NCBI GenBank assembly: GCA_948567375.1
Contig: OX419760.1
Coordinates: 21,018,001 to 21,082,000 of the forward strand
Direction of reading: 5' to 3'
Length of the DNA: 64,000 bases
DNA from: Lunularia cruciata
Lineage: Eukaryota > Streptophyta > Marchantiopsida > Lunulariales > Lunulariaceae
The translations under genes were made by a program, and so were the position numbers. The notes under the pieces were generated by a model, which saw nothing but the letters and a program-made list of their open reading frames with translations, had not been told where the DNA came from and searched no databases. Each line of letters begins with the position of its first letter. The stretch's first letter is position 1. Below are positions 12,971 to 25,892 of this stretch, one piece after another.

Positions 12971-13558
12971 AAGTGTTTTAGTCCAAGAGAGTGGATCACC
13001 CCTCTTGGAATAACACAAACTACTGAAATTGAGTAATTTGAGGTGGAGAACATAGAGTAATTGCTAGATTTAGAAAGGACTTTAGAGAGCGGATGGGATG
13101 GATGTGCCAGGAGGACAATTTCCTGCACCTAGCTTTCCATTCTCAAACCCATTTCACATCAAGGTTATGTACATCCAGCGTGAGCACATGAGGGTTTTGC
13201 TAGTTTATCACTTTGGTGCAAAATTCATGGACATAGTGATGAACTCACCAAACCCGGTGATTCTACCTGTAGTGATATATGACAGAGAGTAGGATTTGTC
13301 AATCTACATTCTATTATGATAAAATGGATATGAATGTCCCCAATCCTCTCTCTTTCAACACTCAAAAAGAAATCCGTTATGTAATGAGACTAAAAGTGAT
13401 GTTTAGAGATTTTGAGGTCAAGAATTTTGGTGAGGAGTATTATCAATGAGTGATAGCTTTTGAGGTCTCAATGGTAGTTCCGATAGTTCGTGCACCTTCC
13501 AGAGTGATTATTGACTATATATTGAAGTAGACATTAGCAATTGAGTGTTGCAAGAACC

Positions 13559-14680
13559 ATGGATCCGCAGTTGCAAGAGCTGGTGCAAGGAATGCAAGGG
13601 ATGTTGAATGAATTTTGGGAGATTAAGATGACCATGGAGACATTACAAAGTCAAGTGCAGATCCTCAGGAACGAACATCCATGCAAGAAGAAGAGCCGTC
13701 TCAAAACCCAGTACTTGCGATTGAAGTACTTGGAGAGGCACCCGTGCCTACAAACCCTATCAACAATGAAGCCACATTGCTACTCCGGATGAAGAAGACC
13801 TGCAATATTGAGCCTTACAAGGGGCAGCGTACGATAGGAGCAGTGGAAAATTGGATCTCGAGAATGAATTGATATTTCCGATTGTTCTCAATAGAGATCA
13901 CAGAGCATGATGGAGGCGTGTTTGCATGTGGGTACTTGACCAATAAAGCCCTCATATGGTATGATGCTTGGGAAAGATCCATGTTGGTAGAGAGAAGGGA
14001 GGTCACATGGACAACAATGCAAGAAGGACTACTGAAGAATTTCCAATCGGTGGATTCTATGCAGATGGCTTGAACCCGACTATGGAGATTGAGACAGAAG
14101 AATAGCATACAAGAGTATGTGGAGACATTTCTGGATCTACAAGTTGCAATTACCGACATGAGTCCAATAGAGGCTCTCAACAATTTTCAAATGAGGGTTG
14201 AAAGAGCGGATTCACCAAGAAGTCATGGTGCAAAATCCTTGCACGGTATTTGAAGCCATTGCTTGTGCATAAAGAATAGCAAGAGCATTAGGTGGAGGTG
14301 AAGGAGTAGTTCCACCTCAACATTATTGGATAGAAATGCCACACATGGGTGGACCAATACCGATGGAATTAGGCAACCTTTGATTTCGAGATCGAGGAGC
14401 ACGACTGCTTCAAGGAGAGCGGGGACGAGTAGAAGAACAAAGAGATGGAGTCCCACAAGGAGAAAGGACTCAAGGAGAACAACGCCGTTGTTATAATTGT
14501 GGCCGTATTGGGCATATATCTATCAACTATCACACTCATTTCCCTAGAGGCACTTGGCCTTCGTACATGCTATCTTTGAACAACATGGAGAGGCATATTG
14601 AAGAAGAGGAGGTGGAAATCGCTTTGGAAAACAAAGATCACCAATAAATGTACCTCGTGGCCTTACTGGCTCAATAAGGA
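13559..14680 (+). pseudogene. gag of A4, broken
   Basis: Starts at ATG 13559 (MDPQLQELVQGMQG). The capsid-like region runs 13790-14250 (NIEPYKGQRTIG, CGYLTNKALIWYDAWE). The zinc knuckle near 14485-14530 has its last Cys replaced by Tyr. A TGA at 13870 and further stops and frameshifts break the frame. It is closely similar to the A6 gag. Confidence 0.75.
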
Positions 14681-14744
14681 AGCAAAGAAGCAAGGGAAGG
14701 AAGAAGAATAATACACAAAGATCTCAAAAGGCAACCTCACAATT

Positions 14745-17700
14745 GATTGTCGTGAATGGAATCCTAGAAGGTAATCAAGTGAGAGTATTAATAGATCCGG
14801 GAGCAACAGGGAATTTCTTGTCTTGCTCTATTGCAATAAGATAAGGAATGGATCTAGAGAGAGATGGGAGTGAAGAAGTAGAGTTACCTAATGGGCAAAC
14901 AGAGAGGATTGAATCATTACTTAGACGGGTAACCCTCTCTATGGGAGAATATCAAGAAGCAATTGAGTGGCAAGAGATATAGTTAGCTCGTTATGATGCA
15001 ATTTTAGGCATGCCATGGATGGAGCAATACAACCCTATGGTGGATTGGAGGAAGAAAGTAGTGAGAACCCACCATTGGTCAATCATTGGGGTTAAAGAAA
15101 AATCACACAAGCAAAAACTACCTCTATATGTCATAGGGACGACAACTATCTGTAAGACCAATAGATGTTTCATGGGTCTAATAAGAGAAGTCCAGAGCGC
15201 ACAACTTGATGGACAAATTCTTGAGAAATTGAAGGATGTGGTGGATGAGTTTCAAGATGTCTTTCTTGATGATCTACCCTCAGGATTACCACCAAAAAGG
15301 TGAATAGATCACAAAATTGAGACACTCCCGAGGAAGACATCTCCTTGTAAGGCCTCATATCACCTATCACCTCATGAGTTGGAGGAGTGTAAGACTCAAA
15401 TTGAGGAGATGCTGCAAAAAGGGTTCATCCAACCTAGCGTATCACCATATGGGGCCCTTGTCTTGTTTGTGAAGAAGAAGGATGGTACAATGCGCATGTG
15501 CATTGACTATCAGGGTCTCAATCAGCAAACAGTGAAGAACAAATACCCCTTACCTTGCATGGATGACCTGTTTGATCAACTCTATGGAGCAAGATACTTC
15601 ACCAAACTGAACTTGCGGAGTGGTTACAATCAAATCTGAATTGCAAAGGAGGATGTGTACAAAATTGCCTTTCAAACCAGGTATGGCCACTTTGAGTATC
15701 TTGTGATGCCTTTTGGCCTCACCAATGCACCTGCCACTTTCATGACTCTAATGAATGACATATTTTGTCCATACTTGGATAAGTCTGTTATCGTCTTCTT
15801 GGATGATATCTTAGTATATAGTAGCACAATGACAAAACACAAACAACATCTACGAGAGGTCCTCCAGATTCTAAGACAGAATCAATTGTAGGCCAAAATC
15901 TCAAAGTGTGAGTTTGGCAAGTCTAAAGTAGACTACTTGGAGCATACAGTAAGTGCAAAGAGGGCATACAAGTATTGATAGATAAAATAGAGGTCATTCA
16001 AAAATGGAGTGCCCCAGAAGATCAGACTCAACTTAAGAGCTTCTTGGGGTTGACGAGATTCTATCATAGATTTGTCAAGGACTTCTCCAAGGTTGCACAA
16101 CCTTTAATGGCACTACTTGGCAAGGGGAAGAAGTGTACATGGGGAACTGCACAAGAGGTGGCCTTTCAAGAATTGAAGGCCACCTCTTGTACCAATATTG
16201 AACCAATATTGAAGTACCATGACCCAAAACATCCAATCAAGTTGGCTACAGATGCATCAAGTGTAGCAATAGGAGCAGTCCTACAACAAGAGTGGCATGA
16301 CGGATGGTATCTAATTGCATATTTCTTTCAAAAGTTGTTACCGGCAAAGCGCAATTAGCATACCATAGAATGAGAAGAGCTGGCCATCGTTTTAGCAACC
16401 AAGCATTGGAAGCACTACTTGGGCAAGAAGGCATTTGTAGTAGAGATAGACCACAAACCTCTAGTCTACCTCGAGACGCAAAAGGATCTATCTCGTTGCC
16501 AAATTTGGTGGGCAGAGTGGCGACAATGCTTCAACATGACAATCACCTACGTGGAATGTAAGAAACAACTGGCAGATGCATTCACCCGCATGCCAATGGC
16601 AAACAACTTGGTGGCAGAGTTTAAGATTAACCCTGACTTCTGGCCAGAGATTTTGGCTGCTACAAAAACTAATCCACAGATTGTAAAAGTGCAATTATCC
16701 AAAGGTCTCACCAGCACCCAAGGACTCACCTGTTGAGATAGCAGATTATGGATCCCAAATGTCCCAGAATTACACACCACTATTCTAGTGGAATTTCATG
16801 ATTTGGCCATTGCAGCTCATGTCGGAGTGGACAAGACCTTGGATGCAGTCAAGCGCCATTACTATTAGCCCAAGATGAGCAATGACGTGATGGACTACGT
16901 GTATAGCTGCCTACTTTGTCAACAGAACAAAGCTTCTAATCAAGCTCCTGCAAGGCTCCTTCAACCTCTCCCCACTCCTACCCAACGTTGGAAACAAGTG
17001 AGTATGGATCTCATTTGTGAATTACCCAAGACCACCTCAGGGTTTGACTCCATCCTGGTCTTTGTGGACCGGCTCAACAAAATGATTCATGTACGCCCTA
17101 CCACCAAGGAGGTGACAACTCCACAACTAGCTCAATTATACTTAGATGCAGTCTTTGCTCACCATGGCTTGTCTAGAGTACTCATCACCAATAGAGGCAC
17201 CCAATTCACCAGTTTGTTTTGGTGAACACTCTTTGGTTTCTTCAAAACCAAGTTGGCAATGTCCACAGTTTACCACCCACAAACAGATGGCCAAACAAAG
17301 CGGGCTAATTGCACGATTGAATATATGTTACGCGGCTTCACCTTAGAAGAGCAAGAGAGGTGAGACATCCTACTCCCCTTGGTGGAATTCACTTACAACA
17401 ATTTAGTGAATGTATCCACCCAAGTCACTCCATTCTTCCTCATGTATGGTGAGCATTCCTTCACACCTTCTAGCTTGATGAAGATCCATCCAGTGACTAC
17501 CAAGGTTGATGCAGTCAACACATTTGTTTCTAGAATCCAACAAGGTGTGGAGAGCGCCAAACACAGATTACAGATTGTGCAAAATTGACAGAAGCAATAT
17601 GCTGATGCACACCGTAGGCACATGGAGTTCAATGTTGGGGATCAAGTGTGGCTATTGACAACCAACCTCACATTAGTTGGACCTCCTAAGCTCAGACCTC

Positions 17701-18080
17701 GTTTTATTGGGCCTTTCTTGATTCTTCATTGCATCGGCGTTGTGGTCTATCACCTTGAGCTACCGCCACACATGAAGATCCATCCAGTGTTCTATGTCTC
17801 CCTACTATGTAGATATGCTCCCCGATCAGGCCAGGATCATTCCACACAAGACATTCAACCTTGTCCAACACTCATTGATGGCATAGAGGAATATGAAGTG
17901 GATCGGATTCTCCAAAAACGCATGTGTGGTACTCGCCATCCGTGGGTGGACCATCTAGTACAATGGAAAGGTTACCCCCTCTATGAAGCAACCAGGGAGC
18001 CCGATGCCAATTTGGCACATGCATTGCTATTGGTGCAAGCATTTGAGCAACAATTGCACAACGAGGACGTTGTGTCTTAA
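14745..18080 (+). pseudogene. pol of A4 (PR-RT-RNaseH-INT-chromodomain)
   Basis: Domains in order: protease (LIDPGATGNFLS near 14790); RT 15379-15891 ([24 protein letters not shown] at about 15796-15825); RNase H 16040-16640 (TDASSVAIG at about 16250); integrase zinc finger and DDE core 16820-17350; C-terminal part and chromodomain 17622-18080, an unbroken 152-codon stretch ending EEYEVDRILQK...WKGYPLYEATREP. Several stops, for example at 15638, 15889 and 17223, inactivate it. The chromodomain defines a chromovirus; in the family it targets integration to methylated histone H3. Confidence 0.88.
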
Positions 18081-18093
18081 AAGGAGGGAGGTC

Positions 18094-18785
18094 TGTAACA
18101 CCCATTTGTGCATGTGTGTGGTATTGTGATATTTAGCTTGGTATTACAAGTACTTAAGAGATATTATTTATATAGAGATAAAGGATGGTTCTATATTAGT
18201 CATGGTTAGCTAAAGTTAGTCATAACTAAGATAGAGGGGACCTTACTTTAGAGGAAGTAGAAAAGATGAGCACCATTATTTTAGATTTTAGTGTGTTGAC
18301 TTGGTATTATTCCTAGGTGTTTGGCTTTGAGGAAAGAGTTGAGAACTCTTGGGCCCGCAAGCTTTTTTGTTTTGGATTCTTCTTTAGTCCAAGGATAGCC
18401 CATGTGAAGGAATCCTTGACTTACTGGTTGGGTCAAGATAAGACCACATGCTTAGGGGAATATGCCCATGTAAATAGATATTCCTTTCTACTTTTTGACT
18501 TTACTTGACTTTTGGTCTAGTAACTTGAGTTACTATGGTAATTAGTAACTTTGGTACATAACTATTTCACAAGTATATAAACAAGGGGTGAGGAGATACT
18601 CATCATCCTTTCATTTGCAACTATCTCTCTCTCATTGAGTTCTCTAGTGAGCAATGTCTTGAGTCTTGGAGTGTTAGCCTTGGAGAAGTATGATGGAGTT
18701 TGGGTTCCTTGCCTTCTTAGTCCATGGTGCGCTACCATAATAGTCATCAGAGGTTCATCCTGAATGAGGGATAGGCCGGCTCACA
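18094..18785 (+). repeat. B1 5' LTR
   Basis: 692 bases, the same length as the B2 LTRs. Starts TGTAACACCC and ends GGCTCACA. A TATATAAAC box at about 18575 is the likely core promoter. Confidence 0.93.
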
Positions 18786-18789
18786 TTTT

Positions 18790-18808
18790 TGGTTCCGTTG
18801 CCGGGACC
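18790..18808 (+). promoter_or_regulatory. B1 primer-binding site, tRNA-Asp-like
   Basis: TGGTTCCGTTGCCGGGACC, four T residues after the LTR. It resembles the tRNA-Asp PBS of Tat/Athila-type elements (TGGCGCCGTTGCCGGGGA) with a few mismatches. The same site in B2 is at 41543-41561 on the minus strand. Confidence 0.75.
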
Positions 18809-19644
18809 TCTCTAGAAGGTAAGATAATGTTCCGCGTTCAATTCTACATTAGGCAGAAGGAGGCTATGAGAGCTCACTTGGAGAGAACATTAGGAGAGGA
18901 GAGGTATGAACTTATGTTAGAGAACCAAGATTCATTTGTATACCATGTAGTTCATTATGATGTCTTTGAAGTGATTTTGTACATCTTGTACACATGAGAG
19001 GAATTGGAGAGATTATGTGAGGTGGATTGCAGATTTTGGGGATTAAGGTGATTTTGGGCAAAATCTCAAGTTTGAGATCTGGACTTGAAATTTCTACACA
19101 TAATAGCTTGGGTTATCTTTCAGTTAGAACACTTGAAATTATTGTAAGAGCTACTATGCACACTAGGCTAGAATTTTTGAAAGTTGATAGGGTAAAGTGC
19201 TCCCGCAACTGCATGCTCTATGGAAAATTGTATAGAGTCTACCATTTCTTCAATTTTCAATGAATTTTCCTGAAAATTTCCAACAAAATTCAGTACATTA
19301 TATTTTACCTTTTGCCACAAAAATTAGAGAAAGATCATTCTTGCGCAAGGAGTTATGAGTTTTTGAAGTGAGGGGGGTGGTTTTCAGACCAAATCTGAAA
19401 TATGTGTGTTGAATAGAAATGTGTCTAGGCCAAATGGCTTGATGAAAAGATCTGAAATTTTGCAGGGAGAGACGCCCTAGAGTTTTGATCAAGTGTGAAA
19501 AATTTCAGAGGACTGTGACATAATTTTTGGGAGATTTGAGTGACATTGTGAGGAAGGGTCAATTCTGCAGAGTGGAGATCTCATGCATGAGGAGTTTGAG
19601 ATCAACAAAAAACATATTTGAGTGTTTAGATTCATCTTGGGAAC

Positions 19645-20118
19645 ATGGAGTGTCATCAAGAGTGGAAATTGAGATTATGCAAGGTTCCCCAAGGGTTTGA
19701 GGTGATTGTAGGGGTGGATTTAAGGAAAAGACAGTTTACAATAGAATTTGAGGAGAGTGTTGAGAGGATCCAAAAACCTACACCACTTGGAGGAAAGAGT
19801 GAGTCTAAGTGCTTTCTGTATGGAGAGAAGGGACATAAGGCAATTTCATGTCCATTGACCTTTGAGAGCAAGAGATTGAGGGAAAGGAGAGGCTTACTTG
19901 ACTTGGGTTTGCATGTTGGACCTTTTTCACCAAGATTGGGAGGGAGAAGATCTAAGACCAAGGAGTTGTGTGAGGTTTGTGGAGTTGAAGGACTTCCAAA
20001 AGGACATGAGTGTAGTGGAGTAAAAGCACTTTTGGAAACTTTGGTGAAAGATCTTGGAGAGAGTCTTAGTACAGCTACAGAAATACTACCACATTCATCA
20101 ACTAGTTCTCAAGATTAG
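19645..20118 (+). CDS. B1 upstream ORF with zinc-knuckle motifs (ORF1)
   Basis: 157 codons between the LTR and gag, uninterrupted although the gag-pol downstream is dead. Its counterpart in B2 is 40232-40705 (minus). It has a basic, charged N-terminal part, then a CCHC-like box (CFLYGEKGHKAISC; the second Cys is Tyr here but Cys in B2) and a second Cys/His cluster (CEVCGVEGLPKGHEC). I do not recognise the protein. Zinc knuckles suggest nucleic-acid binding. It could be a separate accessory protein or a captured gag-like fragment. Confidence 0.6.
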   Translation: MECHQEWKLRLCKVPQGFEVIVGVDLRKRQFTIEFEESVERIQKPTPLGGKSESKCFLYGEKGHKAISCPLTFESKRLRERRGLLDLGLHVGPFSPRLGGRRSKTKELCEVCGVEGLPKGHECSGVKALLETLVKDLGESLSTATEILPHSSTSSQD

Positions 20119-20347
20119 TGATGGAGATAATCTTTCAACTTATGGATATCCATGAGGGTTCGATTAATATGCACTCTAGGATTTGATGTTGCTATAGAAA
20201 TCTTGGAGCAACCTGAACCTTTTGTGTTCCGAGGGTGAATTACTCTCAAATGGTGTTAGTCATGTATATACTCTATTAGTTATAGAGTGAGAGAAAAGAA
20301 AAGAGAAAAAAAAATTTTGAGAGAAGAAAAGATAGTGAGAGGTTAAG

Positions 20348-23300
20348 GTGGGGAAACTTCCGGTTTTCTTTGGCAAGGATGGAGAAGATGTGGAGGCCTT
20401 TGTGATAGACTTCAAGAGAGCTTGCATAGGAAATAATGAGAGGAGGAAGAATGAGTGGGCCTCATTAGTACCAGATTTCTTTGAGGATGCTGCACTTACA
20501 TGGTATGAGTCAAAATACCAAAAGAGAGAGGGGAGAGATGGAGAAGAGGAGTCTTGGGAGACTTTGACTTTAGCACTCATTGAGAACTTTCTTCCTGATG
20601 AGAGTTATGAGAGATTGATGAGTGAGGTTACATTTCTCAAGCAAGAAAATGGAGAGAAAGTGAGAGTCTATGTGGAAAGAGTGGAAAAGTTAGAGTCCAG
20701 ATTTTGCATAGTGTTGAGGAAGGGTGGGGATGATGTGGAGACTACAATCATTGGCATAGGGGCCATGCTCACCAAGAATTTTGTGGGAGGGTTGAGACCA
20801 CAAATTAGAAACAAGGTGAGATATGAGAAACCTTCTTCCAAGGTTGAAGCTATCAAGATCGCAATTTGTATGGAGGAGAGTTTGGAAGGGGATGAGAGTG
20901 ATTTGGTGGTGAAGAAGGTTGTGCATCCTCCTCAAGGCTACAAGTATGGTGGAACTTATGATACTTTGGTGACAAGGGTTGCACCACAAGTAGTAGTTGC
21001 TCCAATTCTTGCAACTCCACCAAAGGATCCACTTCAAACCATCACAGAATAACTTGCGGATCTCAAGATCAATGTAGTGCAACTATGGGAGAAGAGAGAG
21101 GTGGATCAGAATATAGGGAGAGGGCCTAGGAGTTATGGAAAATATCCATATAGAGGAGTTCAACCAGCCAACAATTTCAATGATAGAAATTGTTTTGGTT
21201 GTGGAGGAAGAGGCCATATCCAAAGGAATTGCCCAAATTCCACTTACCATGGAGGAAGGGGTTATGAGGGATCCAAAAGAGGGAAAGAGGGTGGTAGTGA
21301 AACCCAAGTGGCTCCTAATCCAAACAAAGGTAAGGGGATAGCATCCATAGATGTGGTGGAGAGCAAGTATGAGAAGGGAGAGTGCTCAAACTCCAAGAGT
21401 CTTAATTTGGAGCTTTTGGCACAAGAGAAGAAGAGAGCTCATTTTGCAGAGGATGTTCACTCTTCTCAAGGATTTACTCCAAGCAAGGATACTCCGATGT
21501 CTACTAGGAGCACTCGCACCTCAACACCATCAACAGCAAAGACTCCAAGGAAGAAGTTGGAGATGGAGGACTTCTTGATCTCAAAGCAACAATGGAACTA
21601 CAATGTGTTGGAGGATGTTGGTAGTCACAAGGCTAACATCACAGTAGGCCAATTGATTGCTTTGAACCCTACCTTGAGAAAGGAGCTTAGAAGTGGTTTG
21701 AGTTCTATAAGGAGCAAGAAGAAGAAGAAGGCAAAAGCTCCAGTATCAATGGGGGTGGTGGATGCCAAGCCAACACCATGGAAGGCTTGTGAATATACCT
21801 CCAAGATTGATGTGAGAGTGAATGGTCACAACATCAAGGATGCATTGGTTGATGGAGGATCAACATTGAATGCCAGGTTAGAAAGGTTGATGAAGAAGTT
21901 GGGTATGATACCCTCAAGACCTTCAACATTTGTGGTGAGCATGGCAAACAAGCAACAAGTTTGACCAGTAGGGGTGATGGATAACGTGGTAGTTCAGTTA
22001 TGGGAGTTCAAAATCTCATGACTTTCCAAGTCTTGAAGGATTCAAGCTATGACTTACTTTTTGGAAGGCCATGGTTGAGAGCAGCATGCACAACTGATCG
22101 ATGGCACAAAGTGTACTTGAGGATTGGGCCATCAAACCATAGAGTCACAGTTCCTATGACTAACACCACCAACACTTCACATTCAGATACACCATCTTTT
22201 GATTATTGGGAATCAGATTTTGAAGAAGGAGCTTCAAGTCTGGACACAAGCATGGAAGAGGAGACTCCCACGGAGGAGGATGAATCTGAATCTGATTCAG
22301 ATGTGTATCCCTTGTGTGCTATGGATTTTGCACCTAAGCCAGAGGTTTTGAAGGACCCAGAAAAATCACCATTGACACTTGAGGAGGTAGAGAGAAGGTT
22401 AGCTACCCTCAAGTATGGCCCAAATGTTACCAAGGAGGAGAAGGTGAAATTTGAGGAGATTTTCCGCAAGTTCATCCATGTGTTTGCTTTTAGTTACAAG
22501 GATTTGAAGGAAGTCACCTTGGAGGAGCACAAGATAGAGGTGGAGTCACATGCAAGACCAATCCACCAAAAGCAACGTCGCATTAGCACACCAATATCTT
22601 TGGTTGTGAAGGAGGAGATTGATAAGCTCAAGGAAGCTGGATTTATCTTTGAGGTAGAAAATTCAGAATGGGTGTCTCTAATTGTCACTGTGAAGAAAAA
22701 GAATGGCAAGCTTTGGGTATGTATGGATTACAAGAAGCTCAATGCTATTACCAAGAAGGACTACTACCCATTGCCATTCATTGATGAGATCTTGGAAGAA
22801 GTTGCAGATCATGAGAGGTATAGTTTTGGAGATGGTTATAGTAGATATAACCAAATCAAGATTGCACCAGAGCATCAACAACTCACCACATTCACCACAC
22901 CTTGGGGAACTTACGCTTTCAAGGTCATGCCTTTTAGGCTTTGCAATGCTCCAGCCACATTCCAACGGTTCATGAACAAGGTATATGAACCTTTCATTGG
23001 GAAATTTGTGAGAGATTTCATTGATGACTTTTGTGTCTATGGGAGCAAGGAGGAGCACTTTGAGCACCTAATCAAAGTCTTGCAATGCTTGGATGAGGCA
23101 AATGCATCACTCAACCCAGAGAAGTGCATTTTTGGATGTGAAGAAGGTCTAGTTTTGGGGCACATCATCTCCAAGGATGGAATAGTAGTTGATCTTGAGA
23201 AGGTGAGGAAAATCTTAGACCTTCAAGCTTGACAAAGTTACGCCAATTCTTGGGGATGGTTGGATACTATAGGAGATTTATCTTCTCATTTTCCAACAAG

Positions 23301-25164
23301 GCTTATGCATTGACCATCTACATGAAGAAGTGTGTAGATTACATGGTGATTTCGGAGGACAAGGAGGCTCTCAAAGCTTTTGAGGAGCTCAAGCAATCCC
23401 TTGTTGTAGCTCCAATTCTTGCTAAACCTGATTGGAGTAAGCCTTTCATCCTCTACACTGATGCTTCTAATGTAGCTATAGGATGCACTCTTAGTCAATT
23501 AGACCAAGATGGGCATGATCATCCAATAGCTTATGCTAGTAGGCAGATGGTTTCAGCAGAGAAGAACTACTCTGTCATGGAGAGAGAAGGGTTGGCAGTG
23601 ATCTTTGGTCTCAAGAAGTTTAGACACTACTTGATTGGAGGGAAAGCCACCATTGTCATGGATCACAAGGCTTTGAAGTACATCTTCAACAAGCCTTATG
23701 TTGAAGGGAGACTAGCAAGGTGGATGATACTCTTGTTTGAGTATGACTACACCATTGAGGATAGGCCAAGAAAGAAACATGCAAATGCTGATTTGTTATC
23801 TAGAGCCTATGATCATGATGGAGATGAGCCAGTGGATGATTCCTTCCCGAATGAGGAGCTCATGACAATCTTAGTCACTCAAGAGGTTCCAATGGAGTAC
23901 AAGGAGATTGTGGATTTTGTGACAAGAGGTAACTATCCAGAAGGGATGCATGCTAGGGAGAGGAAGGCCCTTGCAGCAAGATGTAGACCTTACACAATGG
24001 TGGAGGATATTCTTTTTCACCAAGGAGCAGATGGTCTACTTTGAAGAGCAGTGGGTAAGGAAGAGTCTATCTTACTCATAAAGGAGTTTCATGAAGGTTT
24101 AGTATGTGGAGGACACTTTGTAGGAAAGGTGATTGCTTTCAAGATTCTAGATGCAAGTTACCATTGGAGAGGGATTTTCAAGGATTGTCTTGATTATTGC
24201 AAAACTTGTCATGTTTGTCAAGCGTTTGCTAGAAAGTCTACATCCACTCCACCACTTAGACCAATTGTATTGCTAGGACCTTTTGAGAAGTGGGGAATTG
24301 ATTTTGTAGGTCCTCTCAATAGAACCCCAAGGAACAATCAGTACATTGTGGTAGTTACTGATTACCTTACCAAGTGGGTTGAGGCTAGACCATTGAGGGA
24401 CAAGAATGAAGATGAAGTGGGTAGATTTCTTTATGAACGCATTATCACTAGGTTTGGATTCCCTTTGGAGTTGGTTTTTGATAGAGGAGGAGAGTTTATA
24501 GGAAGCATTACTACAGCCATGCTACAACATTTCTCTATCACACATAGAGTAACTACATCCTATAAGCCAAATTCCAATGGCTTGGCAGAGAGAACCAATC
24601 AGACCTTGTGCATGATGGTGGCCAAAGATGCAAAAATAGAGAGGGCTAAACATCATTAGGACAAGAGGATTCATGCAGTTTTGTGGGAGTATAGGACAAC
24701 CATGAAGACTTCCACCGGATATTCTCCATTTCAATTGGTGTATGGTATTGAGTCCACCTTACCTATTCACTTTGATCTTCATACCTTCCAAAGCATTCAT
24801 AGGAGATTGAAGAAAGCACAAGGAGGTGATGCAGAGAAGTCAAGGAAGGATCAACTCATGGAGTTGGAAGAGGCAAGAGCAATTGCTATGGTTTGAGTGG
24901 AGCAAGCCCAAAGGAAACAAAAGGAGAGCTATGACAAGAGGCAAGGCAAGAAGAAGGTGGAGACTTTCAAAGAAGGTGATTGGGTAATGTTGTTTGATTC
25001 TATTCGATTCAAGAGAGTGCAAAAGAAGTTTTTGCCTAAGTACTTTGGACCTTTCACAGTGGAGAAGGTGTGGGGCAATTACACCTATGATCTCAAGGAG
25101 TTGGGAAGGAAGACACTTTGATAGGATTAACCATGATAAGTTGAAGATGTACCATAGAAGGTAG
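20348..25164 (+). pseudogene. B1 gag-pol, inactivated
   Basis: Homologous along its length to the intact B2 polyprotein. Lesions against B2: start codon ATG changed to GTG at 20348; CAA to TAA at 21050; CGA to TGA at 21962, 24042 and 24894; TGG to TAG at 24657; a one-base loss near 21990; a 10-base deletion near 23227 between CCTT repeats; an extra base near 25108. Most stops are C-to-T (or G-to-A) changes. Domains remain readable: gag, CCHC at about 21194-21235, PR (VDGGST), RT with FIDDFCVYG, RNase H and integrase. Confidence 0.92.
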
Positions 25165-25212
25165 AGAGACCTTCACTTTGAGGACAAAGTAAAAACTTAG
25201 TCCGGGGGTAAA

Positions 25213-25888
25213 TGTAACACCCATTTGTGCATGTTTGTGGTATTGTGATATTTAGCTTGGTATTACAAGTACTTAAGAGATATTATTTATATAGAGATAA
25301 AGGATGGTTCTATATTAGTCATGGTTAGCTAAAGTTAGTCATAGCTAAGATAAAGGGGACCTTACTTTAGAGGAAGTAGAAAAGATGAGCACCACTATTT
25401 TGGATTTTAGTGTGTTGACTTGGTATTATTCCTAGGTGTTTGGCTTTGAGGAAAGAGTTGAGAACTCTTGGGCCTGCAAGCCTTTTTGTTTTAGATTCTT
25501 CTTTAGTCCAAGGATAGCCCATGTGAAGGAATCCTTGACTTACTGGTTGGGTCAAGATAAGACCACATGCTTAGGGGAATATGCCTATGTGAATGGATAT
25601 TCCTTTCTACTTTTTGACTTTACTTGACTATTGGTCTAGTAACTTGAGTTACTACAGTAATTAGTAACTTTGGTACGTAACTATTTCACAAATACAAACA
25701 AGGAGTGAGGAGGTACTCATCATCCTTTCATTTGCAACTATCTCTCTCTCATTGAGTTCTCTAGTGAGCAATGTCTTGAGTCTTGGAGGAGTATGATGGA
25801 GTTTAGGTTCCTTGCCTTCTTAGTCCATGGTGCGCTACCATAATAGCCATCAGAGGTTCATCTTGAGTGAGAGACAGGCCGGCTCACA
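25213..25888 (+). repeat. B1 3' LTR
   Basis: 676 bases. Compared with the 5' LTR it has small deletions and scattered substitutions, so B1 is older than B2. A polypurine tract lies immediately upstream. Confidence 0.92.
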
Positions 25889-25892
25889 AGTC

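Larger units (their letters stand above)
18094..25888 (+). mobile_element. Ty3/gypsy element B1, near full length, inactive
   Basis: LTRs 18094-18785 and 25213-25888 (TGTAACACCC...GGCTCACA). PBS 18790-18808. Polypurine tract CCGGGGGTAAA just before 25213. TSD ggtc (18090-18093) versus agtc (25889-25892), one mismatch. It contains the upstream zinc-knuckle ORF (19645-20118) and a gag-pol with stops and frameshifts. It is closely related to the intact B2. Confidence 0.93.
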
